Of a stretch of 64,000 bases of DNA, positions 24,751 through 36,985 are shown in pieces. How positions within the stretch are numbered: the stretch's first letter is position 1; each line of letters starts with the position of its first letter. The DNA is from Torreya grandis (lineage: Eukaryota > Streptophyta > Pinopsida > Cupressales > Taxaceae): the NCBI GenBank assembly GCA_037957365.1, contig JARHVA010000006.1, positions 10,354,501 to 10,418,500 of the forward strand. Direction: 5' to 3'. A program made the position numbers and the translations under genes. Under the pieces are notes generated by a model. That model made no database searches. It saw only the letters and a program-made list of their open reading frames with translations, and was not told the DNA's origin.

Positions 24751-27334
24751 TGTTGGGTGAATATTTTGTCACCAGCTAACTGATGAGCAAAATAGGTCTC
24801 TTCAACCATAGTAAGGGAGATTGATCAGCCAAATGTGTAGGTTTACCACATCAGAGGTGGATAAATATCTCCTCTCATCAAGGGGAGGTTCCCTATAAAT
24901 ATGAGGAGCTATATACGATATAAATAAGCAGAAAATAACACTCAGGGGTAGGACTACACCACCCATCTCTCTTTTTTTAGAGATGATGTTCACAGATAAA
25001 GGAGAAATCCTGGTGATGATACTGAAGGCACTTCTCTTCTTTCAGAAGTGGTCTTGCAGCAGGGTGCAGGAGTTCTTTCTGGTGGGTAACCAATAGGTAA
25101 CAAGGGCACAGTAACTAGCAGGATGAAGTGTAGCACAAAGTCTACACCTCAACTGCCCAAAGAGTGAAATATGAAGGATAATGGGGGCACAAAGTCATCC
25201 CAAGATCCTTTACACAAAAAGAAATAGACAAACACACTAAAGGCAATTGTAGACATCACAAAGTCTTTCCACAATTGGCTTTAGGAAACCTTCTTGATTA
25301 CTTCCACTAGTTCTGCTTATTTCAATGAAATGGACAGGAACACATTCAGGAAACATACATAAGAACAATCTCCTAAAATGACACAAGCTATAACAGGACA
25401 AAGTCTAAAAGTAACTTGCTTTCTCATTCAAACAAAGAAATATGATGAATAATCTAAGCTCAAAGTCTCAGTAATAGCCTCTCAATTTTGGTAGAGTTTC
25501 GCTTCTATAATAGAAAAGATCTCCTTTTCATAAAATAAGAGATTACCATATATCGCAGACAAAAAAGGCTTGGCACTTTGTTCCATGGAATGACCCATAC
25601 TGCATTCAATGCCTTGAATGCGCTTTCAGTTTTGTCGAGGGGCCATGCTTGGAACAGTGCATTGCCTTAACTATGGCGTGCCCATTCATCTTATATGTCT
25701 CCTCCTTAGCATAAGTTGTCTGGTCCTTTTTTGATGTTCGTGTAGCTGTCCATTTTGCCTTTACTTCATGGAATAAAAATATGCCGCATCCTTGATTTGG
25801 TGTGCTCAGAAGTCTACTTGGTGGACTGTTTTACCTACTGGAAATAATTCCCTTGTAGATATTTTTGATCTTTTTGTATTTTTCTTTCTTCTTTCCTACT
25901 GCAATTAGAGCTCTCAGGCTATCTTCTTTAGCTGGTCGCTTGGTTCATCCTTCAAGTCCCGCTCTATATTTGAAAATCAATGGATAATCCATTACCTTAA
26001 ATTTGACATTTGTGGGGATGTCAATGGTCGTTGGTTGTTGGAACCATAGTGAACCATGAACCTTTGAACCTTTGAAATTTGATTGGTTGATTAGTTCATT
26101 AGTTCATGCAATCTTTATTGATTCCCTGGTTCCATCGCTTCCTTACTCTTTAGTTGAACCATCCCTTTGAACTAGTCTTCTGGAATCATCCATTTCCTTT
26201 CTTTGTCTGGAGCTTCTTTTGAATCGTTGAACCTGTGAACCATTAAACTTTGAACTCTTTTGGTTCAAGGTTCAATCGGTTCATTGGTTCATTCTTTGTT
26301 CTATTGCTTCTTTTATTTTTCTAAGTCCCTTTAAATCCTTGAAACTCCTTCAGCTTTATGTTTTTGGAACACCCCAAAGGGAAGGTGTCCCTTCGGGTCT
26401 TTGAGAAAGGTCCATTTTCTTGGTGCCGAGAGCCCCCCGCAAGGATACCTGCCCTTTAGGGTCCTTCGAGCGAATTCATTCAGATAAAAGTTTGAAGGAA
26501 TTCCTTCAAACTTTTTGTTTGAAAGAATTTGACTTGTCTTTGTGAAATTCTTTCACGAAAAATCTTTCTGAAGGAATTCTTTTGGTTCCTTTAGAAATAT
26601 CTTCAGACAAAAATTTGAAGGAAACCTTACCCTTTCGGCCTTCTCTTTGATCTTTGAACCAATGTTCCCTGCCCTCCGCAAGGGCACCTACCTTTAGTTC
26701 ACTACCCTTCACAAGGGCACTTGTTCCTTCGGCTTTGGGGCAGTCCTTTGAACCGACTGATTGAACCAACTTTGGTTCAACGGTTCAATCTTGCGTTTGA
26801 AGCCTTCTTTTCCTCTAAGTCTTTTGATCTCTTCGAACCTATTGAACCCATTGAACCATTTTGGTTCAAGGTTCAACGGTTCAATAGTTCATTCCTTTGT
26901 TCTTTGAAGCCTTCTTTTCTTCTAAGTCTTTCGAAGCCGTTAAACTTGTTGGAGCGATTGAACTTTGAACTTCTACCGAAGCGCTTAACTCTTTAAGCTT
27001 GCTAATGTCGTTGAACCTTTGAACCTTTTGGAAGCGGGGTTTAATGGTTCAATGGTTCAATCCTTTGAATGAAGCTCGTCGATGAACATTTTTTGTTGAA
27101 CCAAGGTGTTAAACCAATCTTGAATTTGCCTAAGTGTTGGAAACTTGCTCCTTTGAGAGAGCTCACCTATTGAAGCCATTGAACCTGCTAGTCCCTTAAC
27201 TGAAAAAGCTTAAATAATGAAGAATTTGAATGCTCAGAACAAATTTTTGAGAAGGGAAGAGGTAATTTTGTCCTGCATGACCAAAATAGTTCATATGTTA
27301 TCCCAAAAATGAGTGACTAATTTTGGGAACAATA
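24751..27334 (-). repeat. Element B left (3') LTR
   Basis: The 2584-bp LTR starts tgttgggtgaat and ends gggaacaata. Parts of note are an array of ttgaacc/ggttcaa words (26040-26330 and 26740-27070) and a 30-bp perfect palindrome centred between 26500 and 26501. It is 140 bp shorter than the right LTR, mainly because it lacks a second palindrome block. Confidence 0.93.
26486..26515. repeat. Perfect 30-bp palindrome centred on GAATTC
   Basis: The left arm aaaagtttgaaggaa is followed without spacer by its exact complement ttccttcaaactttt. On RNA it could fold into a tight hairpin; as DNA it could form a cruciform. Two related palindromes lie in the right LTR at 35259 and 35365. Confidence 0.97.
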
Positions 27335-27568
27335 GCTAGCCCAGTTGGTGAACTTCCTTCAGTTGAAAACTTGGAACAACTGAGGGGAGTAGAAACCAAA
27401 ATCTCTAGTGCCTTGAAGTATGCCATTGGGCTAAGGAAACATGCTACCCAAAAAAGAAAGGCACCAAAAATGAAAATGAAAAGCACAAAATAGAAACAAA
27501 GACTATACAAATATACATATGTATAGGTGAAGTTATCTGATACTTCAAGAATTAAAGTGCTTTAGATG

Positions 27569-28660
27569 TTACCCATTGTGAGGCAGAGAAAAGGGCGTGC
27601 CATCTTGATACTTCAATAGCAAACTATTTTCACCATTGAGCTGATGGATAATAAATGGGCCTCTCCAAAGGGAGTCAAATTTTCTATACATTCCCTTTGG
27701 TTCTCTTCTCTTGTCCCATAACAGGGCTTGATTTCCAATCTGGAAATCAAAGTTTTTTACTTTCTGGTCGAAGAGCTTCTTCACCAGACTTCGATGCATA
27801 GCAATTCAGTCCACCACCACAGTTCGCTGCTCATCCAGCTCAGTCAAGCACATGATCCTCTTATTGATGGAGCTTTCATATGTCTGATCTTCGACTGCCT
27901 TAGCCAATTTCAATGTTGACAATTCTAGGATGATTGGTATCTCAGCATTGAAACCATAAAGAAGTTGGAAAGGTGACATACTAATTGCCCTCTTGGGTTT
28001 AATTTTGTCTGCCCATAAAGCATCAACCAATGCTTTATGTCATGTTCGTTGGTTGTCATCTACTAGCTTCCTGATGATAGTCACCAAGTTCTTGTTGCTT
28101 GAGTCAGCTTGGCCATTCCCTTGTGGAAAGTAATTAGAAGAGTGGGAGAGAGTAATTCTATAGTAAAAATAGAACTGAGTAATCTCTTGGGAAGAGAAAC
28201 AAGCTGCATTATCTATGACAATCTTGGTTGAGACCCCAAACCTGAAAATGATGTTCTCCTTGAGGAAATTGCACACTACTTCTGAAGTGGCCTGCTTGGT
28301 TGGAATAGCTTCCACCCACTTGGTGAAGTAATCTATGGCTGTGAGGACATAATCATGTCCATCACTTGAAGATGGGTTTACAACACTAATGAAATCGATT
28401 CTCCATTGCTGAAATGACTCTTCTATCACCACTGGTTTGAGAGGCAGAGCAACTATCTTGGGTCTTCCAATGAACTATTGGCATAGTTCACATCTTCGTA
28501 CCCATTTGTATGCATCTTGAAACAAAGTAGGCCAGTAATACCTGGCTCTTAGAATCTTATGGATAGTTACAGGAGCAGAAAAATGTCCTCCACAGGCTAA
28601 ATTATGTAAGGAGTTTAAAAGTTGGTTATGCTACTCTATCTATGCAGTGAAAGAACACTC
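27569..28660 (-). pseudogene. Element B integrase (relic, nearly complete)
   Basis: The HHCC part (about 28610-28460) reads CGGHFSAPVTIHK and CELCQ with one stop after it. The core (28432-27806) has RIDFISVVNPSSSDGHDY, AIDYFTKWVEAIP, the second acidic site IVIDNAACF and the third site NGQADSSNK. Here the catalytic Glu has become Asp, whereas element A keeps Glu. The C-terminal part (27799-27569) reads LFDQKVKNFDFQIGNQALLW and DSLWRGPFIIHQL, a GPY/F-like module, and ends at 27569. One stop (near 28036) and one frame change separate the blocks. Confidence 0.9.
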
Positions 28661-28929
28661 CATCAAGGCTCCTTTTATACAGGCCGTTGTGCCATAAGAC
28701 AAAATTGACAGCTTTCAACTTGACAGTCTTCCTTTTCTTATAAGACAGGTGAGCAGGACACTCACCGTAAGTAAGGAAATGAGAAATACTTGAATACCAC
28801 TCATTCTTGGTGGAGACAAAGAGGACTATTGGCGTGTTTTCAATTTCTTCTTCTCCATGTTCTGTTTGTTTTAGTCTGTTGTCAGCAATCAATTGGCATA
28901 AGCCTCTTCCCTGCACCAGCTTCATTAGT

Positions 28930-30300
28930 TTGATGACTAGATCAAACTCCTAGATTTTAGCAATCCAATTGCCTCTTTTCATCCCAAACTCCTACTGAGT
29001 TAATATGGATTTGACTGTGGTGTCAAGAACCAGGGTAGTAATGTGTGAATTCAGGATGTAAAAGCAAAAATGCTTCACTGCCTTTACCACTACATAAGCA
29101 TGCTTCTCCATGTTTGAGTACTTTAGCTCATGAGCTTTAAGAGGACAACTCATAAAAAAATGAGAGATTTCACACCTTCTTGGTTCTGTTGAACTAGAAT
29201 TACTGAAAGTGTGTGCTCATAAGCATAACTATACATTATGAAATCTTTTGTATAATCTAGACAAACTAGAATTGGGGCATGGATAATAGCTATCTTGATG
29301 TCTTCAAATGCTGACTTGCCTTCTGTAGTCCACTGAAAAGTAGCCTTGCCCTTCATCATGTCCATAATGTGGTGAGTCTTCTTAGCAAACTCGGGGATGA
29401 AACTTCATAAAAAATTCACCTTTCTAAAGAAAGAGTGAACTGCAGTCTTACTTGTGGACAAAGTAAGTTCTTGGATGGACTTGACTCTATTTGAGTCAAT
29501 ATTTATGCCTTTTCAGGATACAATGTGCCTGAGAAGTTTTCCTTATGTTACTCCAAAAATAGATTTATTGAGATTTAGAGAAATGCTATTCTGGCGACAT
29601 CATTCCAACACTTATTGCAAATGGTGCACATGATTAGGGCGATGCTTAGAAAAGACAGTTAAATCATCTAGGTACACTATAATGAACTTACCCATTTCAT
29701 CTTTGAAAGCAAGGTCCATTGCTCTCTAAAAAGTGGTGCCAACATTTATCAGGCCAAATGGCATTCTTCGATAGGCAAAGGTGCCCCAAGGCATGGTGAA
29801 GGCAGTCTTGTGGTGGTCTGCTTCACCAACTTCAACTTGATTATACCCTGAGAAGCTATCCAGCATTGATAACATCTCTAAACTAGTCATTGTTTGAAGG
29901 ACTTGATCCATAATGGGCAGAGGATATTTATCTTTTAAGGATGACTAATTTAAATTTTTGAAGTCCACACAAAGGTGAATTTTGCTATTTTTCTTCCTCA
30001 CAGGTACTATGTTGGCAATCCACGTGGAATGATGGATTGGAAAAATTATCCTAGCATTCAGCATTTTTTGTATCTCAAACAAAATAGTACCTGATATCTT
30101 CAGATTGTACTAGAATTTTTGCTTGTAAGGTACTAAATCACTCTTGAGAGGGATTTCATGGCAGATGTCATCAGGGCTGAGCCACTTCAGATCATCATAG
30201 GAGTATGCTAGGACATCTATGTACTGGCTGAGTAGAGCAGTGAACTTGAACTTCTCTTCTTGAGTGCAACATTTCTCAATGTTTACCATCTTGGGATTTT
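28930..30300 (-). pseudogene. Element B reverse transcriptase and connecting RNase H (relic)
   Basis: RT text on the minus strand: SMLDSFSGYNQVEVGEADHH, AYRRMPFGLINVG (frame 29911-29726), then after a stop KFIIVYLDDLTVFSKH near 29680. The thumb and connection follow: FFRKVNFL, FIPEFAKKTHHIMDMMKGK and FEDIKIAIIHAPILVCLDYT (29365-29150). The RNase H that follows RT begins SYAYEHTLSVILVQ: the Asp expected at its start is not there. This fits a connection role, with the RNase H upstream of RT doing the catalysis. Several stops make it dead. Confidence 0.88.
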
Positions 30301-30639
30301 CTTTGGTACCTAGATTTATCTGATCAAACTCCTAGGAGGAGCTTGAATTTGTTTGTTGCTATTTGATGAACCTGTCATATTTGTCAAACAACTTCTCAAG
30401 GGAAATCAGGCCTTTTGGATTTTTTTCCTTTAAGTTGCAAAAATTTTTCACCTGCGTCTGTGCTTGATCCAGGGAATGGTTCAAGCTTCTGAGGCTCACT
30501 GCCTTCAAAATGAAGCTATTCAAAGCTATATTTTTGCTCCAGAAAGGTAATGATTTGGTTGTCACCATTGAACACTTGCCAATGATTGGCATTGTCAGGC
30601 ACACTTGGTCAAAAGACCAATTCAATAATGTATCTGTCT

Positions 30640-31805
30640 CCCTTAAAATCAAGGTGAGGAACTAATAGATTTGTTGAAACAGCTAGTGCATTAGCTCGAT
30701 TATTGAACTCCCTAGGTATGGCAGAGATATTGAAAGCATCAAAGCTTTTAATTTGATCCTAGACTAGATTGCGGTAATGGCGCAATCTCTCATTTTTGGT
30801 TTGATTTAAGTTCTTTACCTGACAAACCACCAGTTCAACATCTCCTTTGGCATGGAGTTTGATGCTTTTATCTCGAGTAGCCTTTTATCCAAGCAATAGA
30901 GATTCATACTCTGCTGTGTTGTTGGTGTTGCTGAACTGCAACTTGTATGAAGAAGGAAAAATATGTCCTTAAGGAGATATCAACACAACCCTAGCTCCTG
31001 AACTGGTAGAGGAACAACTGCCATCAAATTATAGAATCTATACCTCATCAGACATTTATTTTTCCTTAGATTCTTCTTCATTTGGAGGGGGAGATTCTTC
31101 TACACTTGCACTGTAATCCACCAATCCTTCTACTGTTCCATTTGAACCAATATTCAGGTTGACACATTCAGGAGCTTCATCAGGCACCTCATAAACTTCT
31201 TCTGTGGATAAAAAGTAATTACCTATGCCTAAAGACTCAAATAGAATTTGAGCTTTAGGTGCTGATGTTTGAGTGACCACGTATTTTTCTTCCTTGTCAG
31301 GGAGCAATCTATGCATAACACCTTTGACTAGGATTCTTGCCTTAGATACGTCCATGCTTAATTCACTAGCAACATCCTTGTAGAAATTCTACCCAAGAAA
31401 GATGCCATATGATGCTGGGACGTTAGCCACCAAGACAGTCATCTTGGTTCTCTTGTCTAAAAATGTTGCAAATATAATTTGGGCGTCCTTGATTTGTCCC
31501 AACAGTGGCACTTGTTTGTTCTCCATGGAGAAACATCTCCCAAATATTTTGGTTAGTGTGAGACCAAGGGATTCTACCACTTTGGCAGGCATGACATTAT
31601 CAGATGCACCTGAGTCTATGATGTAATTGTTTAATTGGTTTTTATTTATCAATAGGGAGACATAAAATGGTTCAGTCCTCCTGAGAGCAGTAGGAGGAGT
31701 AATGACAAGGTTATTCTTGGTGGATGTGTTCTTGGGAGAATCATGAGTTACCTTTGGAATTACTTGTCCTACAGGGATGGCTTGGTTCTTTACATATTGA
31801 ACCAA
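30640..31805 (-). pseudogene. Element B protease and archaeal-type RNase H, upstream of RT (relic)
   Basis: The protease (31805-31389) keeps the active site IIDSGASDNVMP and has the downstream flap text LLGQIKDAQIIFATFLDKRT. A linker frame (31355-31056) is acidic near its end. The RNase H follows at about 31050-30660: FDGSCSSTSSGARVVL, FSNTNNTAEYESLLLG, HAKGDVELVVCQV, REFNNRANALA (the last acidic position is Asn here, Asp in A). Single stops interrupt it. The order PRT, archaeal-type RNase H, RT is the same as in A. Confidence 0.88.
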
Positions 31806-32234
31806 CTTATCTAAATGCTCAGGGTTGGACTATAAGAATTCAAATTCAAACATTTGAATTTTGGTTTTCTTTATATGGTCAATTATATCAAATGTTTGAA
31901 ATGAACTAGGAATAGAGGATGGGAGTTCATCTTTTTGATTTTTGGGAGGGGGAGGACTGGTCTATGAATTTGAAGTAGAAGGTGTAGGGATGTTTGATGT
32001 ACTTACCTTTCTTGCAATCACTGGGTCCTTTGGTTGGAAAGGGAGAGTGGTTCCAGGCTTTGTAATTGAAATTGCTAGTTGAAGTTGCTCATCTATTTTT
32101 TATTTATCAGCGTGCTAGGCTGACTAGTTCTTAGACCGGGTGAACATAGCATATGATCCTTCAACTACTTTACCTTCACTTCTGGGTTCATCCTGGTAAT
32201 TTAGGAAACCAATGTTGGAGTCGCCAGCTAATTC

Positions 32235-33440
32235 TTATTCTCCCTCTATGAATAGATTAGTGTCATCTTTTGGGTTCAACTCAGGCTGAAAGAAGAAATC
32301 TGATTCTGCTTCAAGATATCCAACTACTGAGTTGGTTAGAGGTGCTTCAATGGTAAGGTTCCCCCGTGGAGGAGGAAGATGATTTGTTTGCCCTTGATTC
32401 CTGGTAGCATTGCCTTGGTATGACTGATTGAGGAATGTCCTCCTTGGTACATCTCTGCATGAAGGCACATATGACATCCCTTGCACCATTTACTTTTTAA
32501 GAGTTAACAATTCATTTGCTAGCTTCTGCACTATTGGATCAGTGGTGGCTGTAGGTGAGTATTCAAAAGATGAAAAGGATTTACCTCTGTTAGGATCTCT
32601 CCTTATCTTTTCTACCAAAATAAGGTCATCTTCTACCTTAGTAGCCAAATCTTGAGCAGCAACAAGGTCTATGTGGCTAGCCTGTCTTAGTAGAAAACTC
32701 ACTTCAGATAGTTGTGAGTTGATGAAGAAGCATTTAAGGTTCTCAGGTGTTGGCTGAGCAATTGTAGGAATTCGATTTCTCAGCTTGTCAAACTTGGTAA
32801 TGAAGTCCCTCATAAGTTCATGAGGTTCCTTATTCATCTATTTGAGTTGGGCCAATAAGGCATGTGCATCTTCTGTAGGCTTGAACTTGGCTTCAAATTT
32901 AGCTTTAAGAGTGTCCCAGTCAGTCACTGACCTAGCCTGCAAATGGTAGAACCAGTTTGCAGTAGCGCCTCGTAGTGTTTCCATAAATAGCCTAACTGCT
33001 ACATCTTCGTATTCCACACCTATCATGCCACAGTCTATGCTGAAGGCAACAATATGGTCATCAAGATGAACTCTCCCATCACCAAAGAATTTGGGGATCT
33101 TCCTTGAACTGTGTGGTAGCTCATGTAGAGGTGGAGTAAGATTTAGTGGACCAAAGGAGTTACCCCAGGGGCCTTGAACTACCATGATTTGATTATGGAT
33201 AGTGGGGATGACAAATTTGGGTGGAGTATGTATATGCAAAGCTCTGCTAATAGCAGAAAAGGAAGCTCTACCTTGTGTTGGCTACCTGGTACGAGTAGGA
33301 GGAACACTGCTGGATCATTGAACTTGAAGTTGGGGAGGGAACAAATCCAAATTGCCCTACTGCACCAACTCAAAAATAGGGTCAAAAACACCTTGGGCTC
33401 TCTGTTTTCTAGTATAGCATGGAGTTTCTAGATTCTAGAA
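32235..33440 (-). pseudogene. Element B gag (relic)
   Basis: Three adjoining minus-strand frames (33239-32838, 32837-32490, 32489-32235) are in one reading frame, separated by single stops. The capsid core is clear: KFFGDGRVHLDDHIVAFSID, ANWFYHLQARSVTDWDTLKA, RDFITKFDKLRNRIPTIAQ, FLLRQASHIDLVAAQDLATK. A Pro/Arg-rich part follows (SCRDVPRRTFLNQSYQGN). No CCHC knuckle is visible, as in A. Sequence 31806-32234 is a poorly conserved gag-protease linker with no clear domain. The upstream part (33240-33440) resembles the N-terminus of A gag in a shifted frame. Confidence 0.87.
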
Positions 33441-33504
33441 TAAAAATGGGAAAGAACTGGCCCTACTTCAGCTTGAAGCTTGAGGCTTCAAATTGTGTGT
33501 TCTT

Positions 33505-33522
33505 TCCCCAGTGGAGTCACCA
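33505..33522 (-). other. Element B primer binding site
   Basis: The minus strand reads TGGTGACTCCACTGGGGA, six bases inside the 5' LTR. It starts with TGG, the complement of tRNA CCA. From memory the remaining bases fit the acceptor and T arm of plant tRNA-Arg, the primer described for Ogre-type elements, possibly with a mismatch at the discriminator base. Confidence 0.85.
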
Positions 33523-35258
33523 AAAAATTGTTGGGTGAATATTTTGTCACCAGCTAACTGATGAGAAAAATAGGTCTCTTCAACCATAATAAGGGAGATT
33601 GGTTAGCCAAATGTGCAGGTTTACCACCTCAAAGATGGACAAATCTCTCCTTTTATCAAGGGGAGGTTCCCTATAAATATGAGGAGCTATATACTATATA
33701 AACAAGCAAAAAATAACACTCAGGGGTAGGACTACACCATCCATCTCTCTTTTTTTAGAGATGATTTTCACAGATAAAGGAGAAATCCTGGTGATGATAC
33801 TAAAGGGAGTTCTCTTCTTGCAGAAGTGGTCTTGCAACAAGGTGTAGGAGTTCTTTCTGGTGGGTAACCAACAGGTAACAAGGGTGCAATAACCAACATG
33901 ATGAAGTGTAGCACAAAGTCTACACCTCAACTGCCCAAAGAGTGAAATATGAAGGATAATGGAGGCACAAAGTCATCCCAAGATCCTTTACATAGAAAGA
34001 AATAGATAAACACACTAAAGGCAATTGTAGACAACAAAAAGTCTTTCCACAACTGGCTTCAGGACACCTTCCTAATTACTTGCACTAGTTCTGCTTATTT
34101 CAATAAAATGGACAGGAATGCATTCATGAAATAGACATAAGAACAATCTCCTAAAATGACATAAGCTATAACAACACAAAGTCTGAAAGTAACTTGCTTT
34201 CTCATTCAAACAAAGAAATATGATGAACAATCTGAGCTCAAAGTCTCAGTAATCGCCTCTCAATTTTGGTAGAGTTTCACTTCTATAATAGAAAAGATCT
34301 CCTTTTCATAAAACAAGAGATTACCATATATCACAGCCAAGAAAGGCTTGGTATTTTGTTCCATGGAATGACCCATACTGCATTTAATGCCTTGAATGTG
34401 CTTTCAGTTCTATCAAGGGGCCATGCTTGGAATAGTGCATTGCCTTAACTATGGCATGCCCATTCATCTTATATGTCTCCTCCTTAGCATGGGTTGTCTA
34501 GTCTTTTTCCTGATGTCTGTGCAGCTATGTATTTTGCCTTTACTTCATGGATGAAAAATAGGCTACGTCCTTGATTTGGTGCACTCAGAAGTTTATTTTG
34601 TGGATTGTTTCACCTACTGGAAATAACTCCCTTGTAGATATTTTTGTATTGTTCTTTCTTCTTTCCTGCTGTTATTGGAGCTCTCAGGCTATCTTCTTCA
34701 GCTGGTCGTTTGGTTCATCCTTCAAGTCCCGCTCTATATTTGAAAATCAACAGATAATCCATTACCTTAATTTTGACGTTCATGGGGACGTCAATGGTCG
34801 TTGGTTGTTTGAACCATATTGAACCATGAACCTTTGAACCTTTGAAAGTTCATTGGTTCATTAGTTCATCAGTTTAGGCAGTCTTTATCGATTCCCTAGT
34901 TCCATCGCTTCCTTACTCTTTGGTTGAACCATCCCTTTGAATTGGGCTTCTGGAATCATCTATTTCCTTCCTTTGTCTGGAGCTTCTTTTGAACTATTGA
35001 ACTTGTGAACCATTGAACTTTGAACTCTTTTGGTTCAAGGTTCAATCGGTTCATTCTTTGTTCCATTGCTTCCTTTATTTTTCTAAGTCCCTTTGAAGCC
35101 TTGAAAATCCTTTGGCTTTATGTTTTTGGAACACCTCAAAGGGAAGGTGTCCCTTCGGGTCTTCGAGAAAGGTCCATTTTCTTGGTGCTAAGAGCCCATC
35201 GCAAGGGTACCTACCCTTCGGGGTCATTCAGGTAGTCTTTGGGTTAATTCCTTCAGGC

Positions 35259-35292
35259 AAAAATGTCTGAAGGAATTCCTTCAGACATTTTT
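35259..35292. repeat. Perfect 34-bp palindrome in right LTR of B
   Basis: The arm aaaaatgtctgaaggaa (35259-35275) is followed at once by its exact complement. Part of the flank (cttcaggc before, tctgaagg after) repeats the same theme in inverted order. Confidence 0.97.
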
Positions 35293-35364
35293 TCTGAAGG
35301 AAACCTTTCCTTTGCCTTGTCCACTTTTCTTTGGGATTTTCCTTTCGAGCAAATTCCTTCAGAC

Positions 35365-35394
35365 AAAAGTCTGAAGGAATTCCTTCGGACTTTT
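35365..35394. repeat. 30-bp near-perfect palindrome in right LTR of B
   Basis: The arm aaaagtctgaaggaa pairs with ttccttcggactttt with one T-G mismatch. It corresponds in position to the palindrome at 26486 in the left LTR, with different arm bases (gtctg versus gtttg). Confidence 0.95.
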
Positions 35395-36257
35395 TATCCA
35401 GAAGAATTCACCTTGTCTTTGTGAAATTCTTCTACATAAAATCTTTTCGAAGGAATTCTTTTGGTTCCTTTACTTAGTAATTTCTTCAGACAAAAAATCC
35501 GAAGGAAACCTTACCCTTTCAGCCTTCTCTTTGATCTTTGAATTAATATTCCCTGCCCTCCACAAGGGCACCTGCCTTTAGTTCACTACCCTCGACATGG
35601 ACACTTGTTCCTTCAGCTTTGGGGCAGTCCTCTGAACCGACCGATTGAACCAACTTTAGTTCAACGGTTCAATCTTGCGTTTATAGCCTTCTTTTCCTCT
35701 AAGTCTTTTGATTTCTTCAAACCCATTGAACTCGTTGAACCCATCGAACCATTTTGGTTCAAGGTTCAATGGTGTAATGGTTCGTTCCTTTGTTCTTCGA
35801 AGCCTTCTTTTCTTCTAAGTCTTTCAAAGCTATTGAACTTGTTGGAGCGGTTGAACTTTGAACTTCTGCCGAAGCACTTAACTCTTTAAGCTTGCCGATG
35901 TCATTGAACCTTTGAACCCATTGAACCTTTAAACCTTTTGGAAGCGGGGTTTAATGGTTCAATGGTTCAATCCTTTGAATGAAGCTCACTGATGAACATT
36001 TTTGGTTAAACCAAGGTGTTGAACCAATCTTGAATTTGCCTAAGTGTTGGAAAGTTGCTCCTTTGAGAGAGCTCACCTATTGAAGCCATTGAACCTGATG
36101 AACCTGCTAGTCCCTTAACTGAAAAATCTTGAATAATGAAGAATTTGTATGCTCAAAAAAAAAATTGAGAAGGGAAGAGGTAATTTTGGCCTGCAGGACC
36201 AAAATAGTTCATATGTTGACCCAAAAATGAGTGACTGATTTTGGGAACAACACAATA

Positions 36258-36985
36258 TACAAACAATGTCTTATAAAACTAGATCATGGTAGTCCTGGTG
36301 GTCTCCTAGGTAGCTAATGCACAAAATGAGAAAAGGTGATGATCTTGTAAGAAGGAGCTTAATGATCCACTAGCATCACATCCTCATAAAGACCCTTATA
36401 ACATTGGGCCTCTCTAGTTAACTATGATATCTGATGAGTCACGTCACACAAGCCTTGTCTTTATAATAGATTCACCCCCTCATCCTTGGTCTGCTTTACT
36501 CCCTGTAACTCAACCTCTTGATGGTTCAGTCAGGCCTAAATTTGAGCCATCTGACCTTGTAAGGCTATTATTTGCATATATGTGGCCCCAATCTATCCTA
36601 ATAGGGTGGTTAAATGAGCTAATATTGGGCCCATTTGAATGTCCAACTATGTTCTTTACCTTTATAAATCTACAACCTATAGATGATATATGTCTCTCTC
36701 ACCGGTAATCCTGGATACCTCAGCCACCCTTGCTCTCACCTCCTATTATAAGTTATCAATCTGTGACTATTCTACCACACTAATAAATGGTCAAGAATGC
36801 CCCATAACATCAGGACCTGTCCCTGCTACCCTTTGATCACTCCTTGCTACTCCCTGGTCACCAATTACACCTTCATCAATCACCATCAAGTCCTGATCAT
36901 TCCCACGATCCCCACTATTCTCTCCATCTCTCCCTGCTTATGGTTATTTCCTCTATGTTGACTATCTCCTTAATCATGCCTGAGC
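36258..36985. other. Degenerate sequence right of element B
   Basis: No gene is recognised. A 94-codon plus frame at 36424-36708 matches no family I know. The stretch may be the worn C-terminal part of the PMD relic that lies to the right on the minus strand. Confidence 0.35.

Larger units (their letters stand above)
24751..36252 (-). mobile_element. Element B: Ty3/gypsy LTR retrotransposon (Tat-like), minus strand
   Basis: LTRs start TGTTGGGTGAA and end AACAATA/AACAACA, and the element is flanked by a perfect 5-bp duplication caata (24746-24750 and 36253-36257). Length is 11.5 kb. The minus-strand order is 5' LTR, primer site, gag, protease, archaeal-type RNase H, RT, RNase H, integrase, 3' LTR. 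It is the younger sister of element A: LTRs differ by roughly 8% by eye. Coding parts still carry many stops, so it is not autonomous. It interrupts the presumed 3' part of element X. Confidence 0.96.
33529..36252 (-). repeat. Element B right (5') LTR
   Basis: The LTR is 2724 bp, starts tgttgggtgaat and ends gggaacaaca. It carries the same ttgaacc/ggttcaa arrays as the left copy (34810-35060 and 35620-36020), and a block of two GAATTC-centred palindromes with arms of 17 and 15 bases. The 5' LTR carries the promoter of such elements; I cannot place a certain TATA box. Confidence 0.93.

Noticed and set aside
24528..24809. Open frames over the poly-A and AT microsatellite
   Set aside because: They consist of Lys/Phe and Ile/Tyr runs forced by the repeat and carry no domain.
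26040..27070. tRNA genes or Pol III genes suggested by ggttcaatcc-like words
   Set aside because: No A box, acceptor stem or cloverleaf can be drawn; the words are part of the LTR repeat array.
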